Shown piece after piece: positions 55,451-63,521 of a stretch of DNA of 64,000 nucleotides. The notes beneath the pieces were generated by a model. The model was not told the origin of the DNA, made no database searches, and was given only the letters and a program-made list of their open reading frames with translations. Made by a program: the position numbers and the translations under genes. Within the stretch, counting starts at the first letter, position 1. Every line of letters starts with the position of its first letter. The stretch comes from CAIXSC01 sp046349935 (GTDB taxonomy: Bacteria > Planctomycetota > Planctomycetia > Pirellulales > Pirellulaceae), in assembly GCA_046349935.1 (NCBI GenBank), contig JAXMBK010000003.1:1178001-1242000 (forward strand), written 5' to 3'.

Positions 55451-58357
55451 ATGCGACAAACCGCGATGCTGCTCCTTGCTTGCTGCCTTCTCGGCATAAC
55501 GCCCGTCGTCGCTCAAGAGCGACCGGTGCGCGTGCTCGTGTGGGACGAACAACAACCAGAACAGAAACAGGCCTACGGCGACAAGTTCCTTGGCGAGACG
55601 ATCGCCGCCTACCTGTCGACGCGTCCGGGATTCGAAGTCTCGACCGCCCATCTACGCTCGCCCGACCAAGGGCTCTCCGAGAAGACGCTCGAAGCGACCG
55701 ACGTCGTCATCTGGTGGGGACACGTCAAGCATCGCGACGTACAAGACGAGTTCGCGGAACGAGTGGTGCGTCGAGTGCGCGAAGGGAAGCTTTCGCTCAT
55801 CGCGCTTCATTCGGCTCATTGGGCCAAGCCGTTCGTGCGCTTGATGCAGGAGCGGGCCATCGAAGACGCCAAAAGGCAGATGGCCGCCGGCGGCGACGGC
55901 GGGGAGGCGCCCGGCAAGCTGGAATTGGTCAATGACAAGCCGATCGGCATCCCCGTGCAACGCAATTCATCGCTCACTCCGCGACTGGACCGCCACGGAG
56001 ATCGCTGGCAGCTGCATCTACCGGCTTGCGTCTTTCCCGGCTGGCGCGGCGATGGCGCGCCGAGTCACGTGACGACGTCGGCGCCCGATCATCCGATCGC
56101 GCGCGGCCTGCCGCGCACTTGGCACATCGCCCACACAGAAATGTACGACGAGCCGTTTCATGTGCCCGAGCCGGATGAGGTCGTGTTTGAGGAAAAATGG
56201 GACAAGGGGGAACGGTTTCGCAGCGGGTGCGTGTGGCGCGTGGGCCGCGGACGCGTATTCTATTTTCGACCTGGTCACGAGACGTTCGCCGTGTATCACA
56301 ATGCCGAGCCGCTGCGCGTAATCGAAAACGCCGCGCATTGGTTGGGTCAATCCAAGGATGCACTCATGTCGTGGACTCCGGAACAGACGCTGCAGATTCA
56401 CCGAGTCGGCGCGGTGCAGGTTTCGCCCGATGGACAGTCGGTCGCATACGCCGTCCGCAAGGCCGTCATGGCCGACGGCGCATCGCACTACGTCACGCAC
56501 TTGCAGGTCGCTCGGACCGACGGCAGCCAAACGCGACAGGCGACGCGCGGCGACAAATCGTGCGATGATCCGCAGTGGTCGCCCGACGGCGCGTGGCTCG
56601 CGTTCCTTTCCGACCGTCCCGTGGTCGCCGACAAACCAAGCAAGAGGAACCTTTGGATTTTGCCAGTCGCGGGTGGAGAAGCCGTACCGTTGACCAATTT
56701 CCAGGGAGGCGTCGCCGGATACAAATGGTCGCCCGACGGCCGCTCGATCGCGTTCCTCGGTCTCGATCCCGTCACGGACGCCGAGGAGCAGGCCGCCAAG
56801 GACAAAAACGACGCGCGGACGCTCGATGAGAACGTTAAATTCCATCGCCTGTATGTCGCGTCGTTCGCGTTGTCGCCGAGCACAGGGACGCCGACGCTGG
56901 ATGCACAACCGCGACGCCTCACGCCGGACGCGATTTGCGTCAACGCCGACGGCGGTCGCCCCGGCCGAGCGCCGCTGGACTGGTCGCCCGACGGGCGTTC
57001 GATCGTCTTCTCGCAAGTGACGACGCCGAGTCCCGATCATTGGCCGACGGCCGATGTGCTGCGTGTGGAGGTCGCGACCGGCGCAGTCCAGTCGCTGTTA
57101 GCGTCGCCCAGGGCCGAGTCGTCGCCGTTGTATTCGCCGGACGGCAAGTGGATCGCGTTGGTCGCGAGCGGCGACCGGCCCACTTGGGCGGGTGCAGGTC
57201 GAGTCGAGATCATTCCGTCCGACGGCAGCGCCGCGCCGAAGCCGCTGGCCGCAACCTTCGACGGATTCGGACGCTACTCGGAACTCATCGGCTGGTCGTC
57301 CGACTCCCAGTGGATCTACTTTACCGAGGCGCATGGCGTCGACTTGCGAATCGGCGCGCTGCCGGTCGACGGCGGTCCGCCGCGCGAAGTCTATTCGGCC
57401 CCGGGCATGAACATCGCCGGCGTGTTTCTCAATGCGACGCGCACTCAGATGGGATTCGCGTGGGAGACGTCGGATGCGCCGTCCGAAGCCTGGGTCGCGT
57501 CGGTCGCCGACTTCAAGCCGCACGTCGTCAGTCGCGTGAACGCCGACGTCGAACGACCGGCGCTGGGTCGCACCGAACGCGTGCGGTGGCGAACGGCCGA
57601 CGGGCCGGAGATCGAAGGCCTCCTCACCTTGCCCGTGGGTTACGAAAAGGGAAAGCGTTATCCACTGCTGTTGGTGATTCACGGCGGACCGATGGGCGTG
57701 TTTTCCCAAACCTACATCGGCAATGCGGGCACGTACCCGGTCGCCGTCTTCGCCGCGCGCGGTTACGCCGTACTGCGGCCCAACCCGCGCGGAAGCAGCG
57801 GCTACGGCGCTCCGTTTCGCCATGCCAATCGCAACGACTGGGGCGGCGGCGACTATCGCGACCTGATGGCCGGCGTCGAACATTTGATTCAAACGGGGGT
57901 CGCCGATCCCGAGCGGATGGGAGTGATGGGGTGGAGTTACGGCGGCTTTATGACGTCGTGGATCATCACGCAGACGAAGCAGTTTCGCTGTGCTTCGGTG
58001 GGCGCCGGCGTCACGAACTTGATGAGTTTCACGGGGACCGCCGACATCCCGGGCTTTCTCCCAGACTACTTCGGCGGCGAATTCTGGGACGTACCACAGA
58101 CCTATGCGGAACATTCCCCGATGACGCACGTGAAGGGGGTGACGACGCCGACGTTGATTCAGCATGGCGAACGCGATGAGCGAGTGCCCTTGTCGCAGGG
58201 ACTGGAGTTGTATAACGCACTCAAGCGACAAGGCTGTTCGACGCGCATGGTCGTCTATCCGCGCACCCCGCACGGGATCGACGAGCCGCGTTTGATGCTG
58301 CACGCCATGCAAGGGAACGTAGAGTGGTTTGACAAACACTTGGCGAGCGGCCGATGA
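55451..58357 (+). CDS. ThuA-like domain fused to an S9 prolyl-oligopeptidase-family peptidase
   Basis: The 968-residue protein has a signal peptide (about residues 1-22, ending VVAQ). Residues about 25-300 form a ThuA/trehalose-utilisation-like domain (VRVLVWDEQQPEQKQAYGDK, EATDVVIWWGHVKH, LSLIALHSAHWAKPF). Residues about 306-968 are an S9 peptidase with a WD-like propeller (SPDGQSVAYAV, WSPDGAWLAFLSD) and a catalytic domain with Ser829 in GWSYGG, Asp909 in GERDERVP and His941 in TPHG. One open frame joins the two without a stop. An internal ATG at 56366 with AAGGAT upstream could give a separate S9 product. The alternative start is the ATG at 55439. Confidence 0.92.
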   Translation: MRQTAMLLLACCLLGITPVVAQERPVRVLVWDEQQPEQKQAYGDKFLGETIAAYLSTRPGFEVSTAHLRSPDQGLSEKTLEATDVVIWWGHVKHRDVQDEFAERVVRRVREGKLSLIALHSAHWAKPFVRLMQERAIEDAKRQMAAGGDGGEAPGKLELVNDKPIGIPVQRNSSLTPRLDRHGDRWQLHLPACVFPGWRGDGAPSHVTTSAPDHPIARGLPRTWHIAHTEMYDEPFHVPEPDEVVFEEKWDKGERFRSGCVWRVGRGRVFYFRPGHETFAVYHNAEPLRVIENAAHWLGQSKDALMSWTPEQTLQIHRVGAVQVSPDGQSVAYAVRKAVMADGASHYVTHLQVARTDGSQTRQATRGDKSCDDPQWSPDGAWLAFLSDRPVVADKPSKRNLWILPVAGGEAVPLTNFQGGVAGYKWSPDGRSIAFLGLDPVTDAEEQAAKDKNDARTLDENVKFHRLYVASFALSPSTGTPTLDAQPRRLTPDAICVNADGGRPGRAPLDWSPDGRSIVFSQVTTPSPDHWPTADVLRVEVATGAVQSLLASPRAESSPLYSPDGKWIALVASGDRPTWAGAGRVEIIPSDGSAAPKPLAATFDGFGRYSELIGWSSDSQWIYFTEAHGVDLRIGALPVDGGPPREVYSAPGMNIAGVFLNATRTQMGFAWETSDAPSEAWVASVADFKPHVVSRVNADVERPALGRTERVRWRTADGPEIEGLLTLPVGYEKGKRYPLLLVIHGGPMGVFSQTYIGNAGTYPVAVFAARGYAVLRPNPRGSSGYGAPFRHANRNDWGGGDYRDLMAGVEHLIQTGVADPERMGVMGWSYGGFMTSWIITQTKQFRCASVGAGVTNLMSFTGTADIPGFLPDYFGGEFWDVPQTYAEHSPMTHVKGVTTPTLIQHGERDERVPLSQGLELYNALKRQGCSTRMVVYPRTPHGIDEPRLMLHAMQGNVEWFDKHLASGR

Positions 58358-59409
58358 CGCAATCCGTTTTGATCGATGGATCGCAAGGCGAAGGCGGCGG
58401 ACAAATCGTCCGCTCGTCGCTCACGCTGTCCTTGGTCACCGGCCGCCCCTTCGTAATCGAGAATATCCGCGCGGGTCGTGAGTCGCCGGGGCTCAAGCGG
58501 CAGCATCTGGCGGCGGTGCGTGCGGCGGCCGAAGTGTGCCGCGGGTCGGTGCGCGGCGATGCACTGGGTTCGCAAAGGCTAGAGTTTACGCCGGGCGAAC
58601 TCCGCGCGGGGGACTACGAGTTTCAGGTGGGGTCGGCCGGCAGCGCCACGTTGGTCGCTCAGACCATTACGCCCGCCTTGTTGCTAGCGAAGGGCCCTTC
58701 CCAGCTGCGTCTGGAAGGCGGTACGCATAATCCCTGGGCGCCGCCGTTCGACTTCCTGGCGCGAGTGTACTTGCCGCTGGTCCGCAGGCTGGGGCCGCGC
58801 GTGTCGGCTCAGTTGATTCAACACGGTTTCTATCCTCAAGGACGCGGACGGATCGCGCTCAGCATCGAGCCGACCGAGCGGCTGACGCCGTTCGACTTGC
58901 TGGAACGTGGTCGGCTGGTGCGACGTCGCGTTACAGCACGAGTGGCTGGGTTGCCGCTGCACATTGCCGAGCGGGAGGTGCGGACGATTTGCGAGGCCTT
59001 GGCCTGGAACGACGACGAGTGCTTGACGGAGCAAGCGGCGGCGGCGGGAAAGGGGAACGTCGTGTTCGCGGAATTGGAGTACGAGCACGCGACCGAATTG
59101 TGCACGGCGTTTGGGAGACTGGGAGTGCGCGCGGAAGAGGTGGCCAGGGAGGTGGTCGAGCAAGTACGAGCGTATGAATTGCACGACGCGCCGGTCGGCG
59201 AGCACTTGGCCGATCAGTGGCTGCTGCCGTTGGGACTGGCCGTTTGGAGCGGCGGCCCGGCGGCGTCGCGCGCATCGTTCCGGACCGGTCCGTTGAGCGA
59301 CCATGCGCGGACGCACCTGCAGGTCCTGCAACAGTTTCTCCCCATTCACGCCGCCGTCGAAACTTTCCCCAACGACGCGTCGACGCTCATCACGCTCTCG
59401 CTTCAATAA
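58354..59409 (+). CDS. rtcA: RNA 3'-terminal phosphate cyclase
   Basis: RtcA converts RNA 3'-phosphate ends to 2',3'-cyclic phosphates using ATP. The 351-residue protein starts VLIDGSQGEGGGQIVRSSLT and includes GRESPGLKRQHLAA, the RtcA signature HGFYPQGRGRI and a C-terminal block LSDHARTHLQVLQQFL with the histidine that is adenylylated in the family. Its ATG overlaps the stop of the ThuA-S9 gene (ATGA), so it is coupled to a secreted peptidase with no evident functional link. No rtcB is nearby. Confidence 0.95.
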   Translation: MTQSVLIDGSQGEGGGQIVRSSLTLSLVTGRPFVIENIRAGRESPGLKRQHLAAVRAAAEVCRGSVRGDALGSQRLEFTPGELRAGDYEFQVGSAGSATLVAQTITPALLLAKGPSQLRLEGGTHNPWAPPFDFLARVYLPLVRRLGPRVSAQLIQHGFYPQGRGRIALSIEPTERLTPFDLLERGRLVRRRVTARVAGLPLHIAEREVRTICEALAWNDDECLTEQAAAAGKGNVVFAELEYEHATELCTAFGRLGVRAEEVAREVVEQVRAYELHDAPVGEHLADQWLLPLGLAVWSGGPAASRASFRTGPLSDHARTHLQVLQQFLPIHAAVETFPNDASTLITLSLQ

Positions 59410-59478
59410 TCCCTTCGCTCTGAGATCTCAGAGGCCCCTGTGGCATTTCATTCGCTCGCCGGCGCACCGTTTCGGGCA

Positions 59479-59500
59479 GTGGACCGGCGGAGCGGTCCAC
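59479..59500. repeat. GGACCG-type palindrome
   Basis: GTGGACCGGCGGAGCGGTCC is a palindrome with an A/T-poor centre; it matches the copies at 32357-32376 and 63415-63434. Confidence 0.82.
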
Positions 59501-59625
59501 TACTTTCTTGCAGCCCCGCCTCCTCGGCGGCGACCCGCGAATTCAGCTTGCTTGGACTCCCCACAATGGCGATAATCCACGCTCGCTTATTCATCGTCGT
59601 TCCTTGCAGGCGGAGTCTTCGTTCC

Positions 59626-60063
59626 ATGGTTTCTTGGATCACTGCGCGCAGCCTTGCGCTCGCAGGGGCCCTCGTGGGGGCCCTCGTTCTCGTCGGTTGT
59701 TCGGGCGGCGGCGGGACGCCGCAGGCTTCGAATGCCGGCCCCTTGAACAGCTTGAGCGCCGCGTATTTGCGCGCGACGGCGAAGCTGAATCGTCCTCCGA
59801 AGGATGCAGCCGAGCTGCAGGCGCATTTGGGCGCCGGCGAGAAGCTCGAAAGCCTGTTGACGTCGCCCAACGACAATCAGCCGTACGTCATTCTGTGGGG
59901 CGCCGATCCGCGCTCGGGCATGGACCTGAAACCGCTGGTCATCGCCTATGAGAAAGAGGGGCAAGGGGGAGTCCGCTTCGTCTTTACGGCCATGGGCGTC
60001 ATGACGATGGGGGCGGAAGATTTCAAGGAAGCGAACTTCCCGCAAGGGCACAAACCGGGCTAA
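59626..60063 (+). CDS. Small lipoprotein of unknown function
   Basis: The 145-residue protein has a lipoprotein signal (LALAGALVGALVLVGCSGG). Its soluble part contains NSLSAAYLRATAKLNRPPKD, AAELQAHLGAGEK and LLTSPNDNQPYVILWGADPR, a pattern seen in small planctomycete lipoproteins that accompany DUF1559 genes. GGAG stands about 10 bases before the ATG at 59626. A DUF1559 gene follows after 210 bases. Function unknown. Confidence 0.82.
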   Translation: MVSWITARSLALAGALVGALVLVGCSGGGGTPQASNAGPLNSLSAAYLRATAKLNRPPKDAAELQAHLGAGEKLESLLTSPNDNQPYVILWGADPRSGMDLKPLVIAYEKEGQGGVRFVFTAMGVMTMGAEDFKEANFPQGHKPG

Positions 60064-60273
60064 CCGTTCGGCATCAGAAGATTCATCACCCCTGGGACGC
60101 GTGCTGGCTAAGGCGTCAAGGAATCGAATCGCCTGCGAGCGCGAAGTCGCGCGACGCCGTTCTGAATCAGGTTGCGCAGGGCATTTTGCTGCGCACTTGT
60201 TGGTCGTTATCTGATTGATTGTTCCTTGTTCGTTCGTCTCGTCCTTCTTTCTTTTTTTCTTGGAGACTGACTC

Positions 60274-61137
60274 ATGCGCAAGCACAGTCGGAGCGGTTTC
60301 ACGTTGGTGGAGCTGTTGGTGGTGATCGCGATCATCGGCATCTTGGTCGCGCTCTTGTTGCCCGCCGTACAAGCGGCGCGAGAAGCAGCGCGACGGACGC
60401 AGTGCCAGAACAACTTGAAGCAGATGGGCCTTGGTTTTCACAACCACCATGACGTCTTCGGTCTGCTGCCGACGGGCGGCCGCGACTACTTTTCGGCCCG
60501 CACGTTCACTTCCGTGGGCGGAGCGCCGCAGGTCGGGGCGCTGCAGGATTGGAGTTGGCTGTATCAGTTGCTGCCGTACATCGAGCAGGGAAATCTGTGG
60601 GCCGACTTGAATGATGCGAATGTGCAGAAGTCGGTCGTTGGGACGTACTTTTGTCCTTCACGTCGTTTCGCGATGGTGATCGGCGGTCAACGAGCGATGA
60701 ACGACTACGCCGGCAACGGCGGGCTTTATACGTCGACTGGTTATGCTTGGGGCGACGGCGTCACGGGCTGCTTGGTCCGCAATACGCAGCCGCAAATCGG
60801 ACTCCACAACCTGCTCGACGGCACCTCCAATACGATCCTGGTGGGCGAGAAGCGGATCGACCGCTTTGCCTTGGGGACGTTTCAGTGCGACGACAACGAG
60901 GGCTTCACGGCCGGCTGGGATTGGGACGCAATCCGCTGGGGCAACGATCCGCCGCTGCCTGACCGCAAGGGGTTGGATCAATGCGAAGTCTTGTTCGGAT
61001 CGGCGCATCCGGGAGGAGTGAACTTTGCGTTTGCGGACGGCTCGGTGCGGATCGTCCGCTACGGCGTCGATCGGCTCGTTTTCCAGCGGGCCTGCACGCG
61101 GGAAGAAGGCGTCCCCTTCGATCCCAGCAGCCTGTAA
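60274..61137 (+). CDS. DUF1559 prepilin-like protein
   Basis: The 287-residue protein has a prepilin-type N-terminus (SGFTLVELLVVIAIIGILVA, LLPAVQAAREAARRTQCQNN) and a DUF1559 domain with PYIEQGNLWADLND, LDGTSNTILVGEKR and SAHPGGVNFAFADGSVRIV. GGAGA lies before the ATG at 60274. It is one of three DUF1559 genes in the window and shares its first 60 residues almost exactly with the one at 61782. Confidence 0.95.
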   Translation: MRKHSRSGFTLVELLVVIAIIGILVALLLPAVQAAREAARRTQCQNNLKQMGLGFHNHHDVFGLLPTGGRDYFSARTFTSVGGAPQVGALQDWSWLYQLLPYIEQGNLWADLNDANVQKSVVGTYFCPSRRFAMVIGGQRAMNDYAGNGGLYTSTGYAWGDGVTGCLVRNTQPQIGLHNLLDGTSNTILVGEKRIDRFALGTFQCDDNEGFTAGWDWDAIRWGNDPPLPDRKGLDQCEVLFGSAHPGGVNFAFADGSVRIVRYGVDRLVFQRACTREEGVPFDPSSL

Positions 61138-61261
61138 CGTCGCCCGCCGAGGCGCGTTCGCGATTTCTGCAGCCCCGCCGCCAGCCGCCGCACCGTCCGG
61201 GCTGGCGGCGTGCTGGGCCGCCTTCTTGCCGACGACTTCGGCCCTTGGTCGGCGTCGGCCC

Positions 61262-61290
61262 TTGGTCGATCGGAGCGTTTGAGATATACT
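61262..61290 (+). promoter_or_regulatory. Possible sigma-70-type promoter
   Basis: TTGGTC at 61262-61267 and TATACT at 61285-61290 are separated by 17 bases. The -10 box matches consensus at 5 of 6 positions and the -35 box at 3 of 6. Transcription would begin near 61297, at the foot of the hairpin at 61299, and run into the gene at 61379. Confidence 0.35.
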
Positions 61291-61298
61291 CGCGGCCC

Positions 61299-61329
61299 GC
61301 AAATGGCACGACCGTGCCATTTGCTTTTT
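61299..61329 (+). terminator. Rho-independent terminator-like hairpin with T-tract
   Basis: GCAAATGGCAC pairs perfectly with GTGCCATTTGC across a 4-base loop, followed by TTTTT. It lies 161 bases beyond the DUF1559 stop at 61137 and 50 bases before the next gene. It can end the DUF1559 transcript, or act as a 5' hairpin if transcription starts at the promoter-like site just upstream. Confidence 0.72.
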
Positions 61330-61378
61330 CCGCCGGTTCATTCCCCGCCGACTCGCCTTTCCCGCCAAGGTACACGCC

Positions 61379-61779
61379 ATGCCTTCCATTCTCGCTCGGT
61401 GGTTTGCTGCCGCTGGGCTGCGAGCCGTCATCGCGACGGTCCTGCCCATCATGGCCTCTACCGCAACAACCGTCACAACAACCGCCTTCACTGGCGCCGC
61501 GATCACGGGGACGCTGACGTCTGCGCGGGTCGGGGCCGCAGAACGGAGCGGGGACGAGTCGACAGCCGAGAAGCCGCTCACGGCGGCCGAGGCCCGCAAG
61601 CATGTCGGCGAAAAGGTGTGGGTCAAAGCGACCATCAAGACGACCAAAGATCGACTGGAGAAACGCGGCGAGATTTACCTCGACACGGAGCTCGATTTTC
61701 GCGATCCGGCCAATCTGGCGATCGTGGTGAATCGGGACGGGGCGAACAGGCGGACCAAATTCGAATCTTGGAGAACTAA
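61379..61779 (+). pseudogene. Small exported OB-fold-like protein gene with apparent frameshift
   Basis: The frame from the ATG at 61379 gives a signal-peptide-like N-terminus and then LTAAEARKHVGEKVWVKATI, KTTKDRLEKRGEIYLDTELD and FRDPANLAIVVNRDG, resembling small planctomycete OB-fold proteins. After about 61740 this frame runs antiphase into the next gene and ends at 61840 with RRRSPPCVYTG. In another frame the DNA reads GEQADQIRILEN and stops at 61779, two bases before the next start, with a C-terminus (x-QIRI-x-E) like the expected one. A small deletion, also removing family residues, therefore seems likely. It may be inactive. Confidence 0.6.
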
Positions 61780-61781
61780 CC

Positions 61782-62810
61782 GTGGCTGGCCCCTTCTCGA
61801 TGTCCGCCGCCGCTCGCCGCCGTGCGTTTACACTGGTTGAACTGTTGGTCGTGATCGCGATCATCGGCATCCTGGTGGCGCTCTTGTTGCCGGCCGTGCA
61901 AGCCGCGCGCGAAGCGGCTCGACGCACTCAGTGCACGAACCAATTGCGTCAGTTGGCGATCGCGTCGCACAACTTTCACGACACGTTCAATGCGTTCCCC
62001 GCCGGCGTCTACCAGATGCGTTTCAGTTCCGCGCCGCAGTACCGAGGCATCTCGCTGTTCGTGTATCTGTTGCCGCAGATGGAGCAGACGAGCCTGTACG
62101 AAACGTGGGACAGGGTTGATCCCTTGACGAACACCGTGGGAGGGACGACGTCGCGCACGGCCACGAAGCTGCCGAACTTGATCTGCCCGTCGGATGTCAT
62201 CACGGTGAATCCGGTTGCCGGCGGCAGCAATCGGTACTACGGCTTAACCAGCTACGGCGGGAACGGCGGCACTCGCTCCTATGATCCGCAGTTCGCGGCC
62301 AACGACGGCATCTTTTGGGTGATCGGTCCCGGGTCGCAGACCGACCCGACGGGTCAACCGGCGAAGATGAGCGACGTATTGGATGGTCTCAGCAACACGC
62401 TGTTGTTCGGCGAACGCAGTCACGTCGACCGCAATCACGATACGTTTGCCACGTCGCTGACGCCGCCCAGCGGAGGGACGCTCAACCCGATGAGCAACGT
62501 CGGTTGGTGGGCGCCGTCGGGCGGGCGATTGGCGGCGGGCGATGTGCTCTTGAGCAGTATGGCGCCGATCAACTTCCGAGTGCCGGCGCCGTTGGCGCTG
62601 GGGTCTTCGATGGTTCCGCCTGCGTCCGACTACAACAGTTATCAGTACTACAACGAGCGACGGATCAGCGCGTTCGGCAGCAACCATCCGCAAGGCGCGA
62701 ATTTCGCCCTCGCCGATGGCTCGGTGCGTTTCCTCTCGCAACAAATGTCGTTGGTCAATCTTCAACGCCTGTCGGGGCGCGCCGACGGCCAAGTCGCGAA
62801 CGTCGATTAG
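61782..62810 (+). CDS. DUF1559 prepilin-like protein
   Basis: The 342-residue protein carries RAFTLVELLVVIAIIGILVA and AREAARRTQCTNQLRQLAIA at its N-terminus and a DUF1559 domain with YLLPQMEQTSLYETWD, LDGLSNTLLFGERSH and HPQGANFALADGSVRFLSQQ. The GTG at 61782 is chosen because GGAG lies 8 bases upstream; the ATG 6 codons later has no ribosome-binding site. It is followed by a TTR-like lipoprotein gene after 4 bases. Confidence 0.94.
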   Translation: MAGPFSMSAAARRRAFTLVELLVVIAIIGILVALLLPAVQAAREAARRTQCTNQLRQLAIASHNFHDTFNAFPAGVYQMRFSSAPQYRGISLFVYLLPQMEQTSLYETWDRVDPLTNTVGGTTSRTATKLPNLICPSDVITVNPVAGGSNRYYGLTSYGGNGGTRSYDPQFAANDGIFWVIGPGSQTDPTGQPAKMSDVLDGLSNTLLFGERSHVDRNHDTFATSLTPPSGGTLNPMSNVGWWAPSGGRLAAGDVLLSSMAPINFRVPAPLALGSSMVPPASDYNSYQYYNERRISAFGSNHPQGANFALADGSVRFLSQQMSLVNLQRLSGRADGQVANVD

Positions 62811-62814
62811 CTTC

Positions 62815-63270
62815 ATGATCCACCGAATCTGGCAGCTTCGCTCGTTCACGCTTTTCTGTTTGGCGACGATGTGCCTCGGCAGCGCCATCGTCGGCTGCTC
62901 CAGTTCGCCGCCGCTTGGTCAAGTCGAAGGAACGCTGCTGAAGGGCGGCAAGCCGCTGCCCGACGTGGTGATCGTGTTCATCCCGCGCTCGGATGGCGAG
63001 AGTGGCGCGGTGCGTTCCAAGGCGATTCCGGACGCCGCCGGCAAGTTTTCGCTCAAGACCGAGACGGGCCTGCCGGGCGCCGTCGTCGGCGAGCACGTCG
63101 TCATCCTCGAAGACCTGTCGATTTACAGCGCCGCGCGCACCCCCGACGGCACGCTCATCCAGAAGCCCGTCGAACGCTTCCCCGCCGTCTACGCCGACCC
63201 GCTTCGTTCCCCCTGGGTCTTCAAGATCACCCCCGGCCCCCAAACCCTCGATTTGGTCCTCCCCCCGTAG
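62815..63270 (+). CDS. Lipoprotein with transthyretin / carboxypeptidase-regulatory-like domain
   Basis: The 151-residue protein has a lipoprotein signal ending IVGC and one sandwich domain: VEGTLLKGGKPLPDVVIVFI, PDAAGKFSLKTETGLPGAVV and GEHVVILEDLS, with a C-terminal PQTLDLVLPP. Its counterpart at 51810 follows another DUF1559 gene in the same way. The TAG stop (63268-63270) is part of the repeat copy at 63267. Confidence 0.87.
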   Translation: MIHRIWQLRSFTLFCLATMCLGSAIVGCSSSPPLGQVEGTLLKGGKPLPDVVIVFIPRSDGESGAVRSKAIPDAAGKFSLKTETGLPGAVVGEHVVILEDLSIYSAARTPDGTLIQKPVERFPAVYADPLRSPWVFKITPGPQTLDLVLPP

Positions 63271-63290
63271 AACAGGCTTCCAGCCTGTTA
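63267..63290 (+). repeat. Palindromic repeat supplying a stop codon
   Basis: The copy starting GTAGAACAGGCTTCCAGCC ends the lipoprotein gene through its TAG. A C-rich stretch follows, the complement of the G-rich flank seen in the paired units, but no inverted partner is present. Confidence 0.9.
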
Positions 63291-63414
63291 CCCCTAGCCA
63301 TCTCCCCTCCCAATCTCCCCTCGAAACCTCCCCCCCCTCCCCCGCCGCCAACCGCCGAGCCAGCCGAGAAGACCGGATTGCTAGATTCGTGTGGTTGCTC
63401 GTCCCGGGACGCGT

Positions 63415-63434
63415 TGGACCGACGGAGCGGTCCA
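63415..63434. repeat. GGACCG-type palindrome
   Basis: TGGACCGACGGAGCGGTCCA matches the copy at 59479 and the inverted one at 32357. Confidence 0.82.
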
Positions 63435-63521
63435 CGACGATCAATTGCCGCCCGTTTACTTCGCAGCTAAACTTCGGTGTGACGACAGATCCACGAGACT
63501 GGATGCAACCCGGACGGCGAT

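Noticed and set aside
61379..61840. Intact 153-codon gene
   Set aside because: Its last 30 codons overlap the next gene in an unrelated frame, while the alternative frame gives a tidy end at 61779; a frameshifted gene is the better reading.
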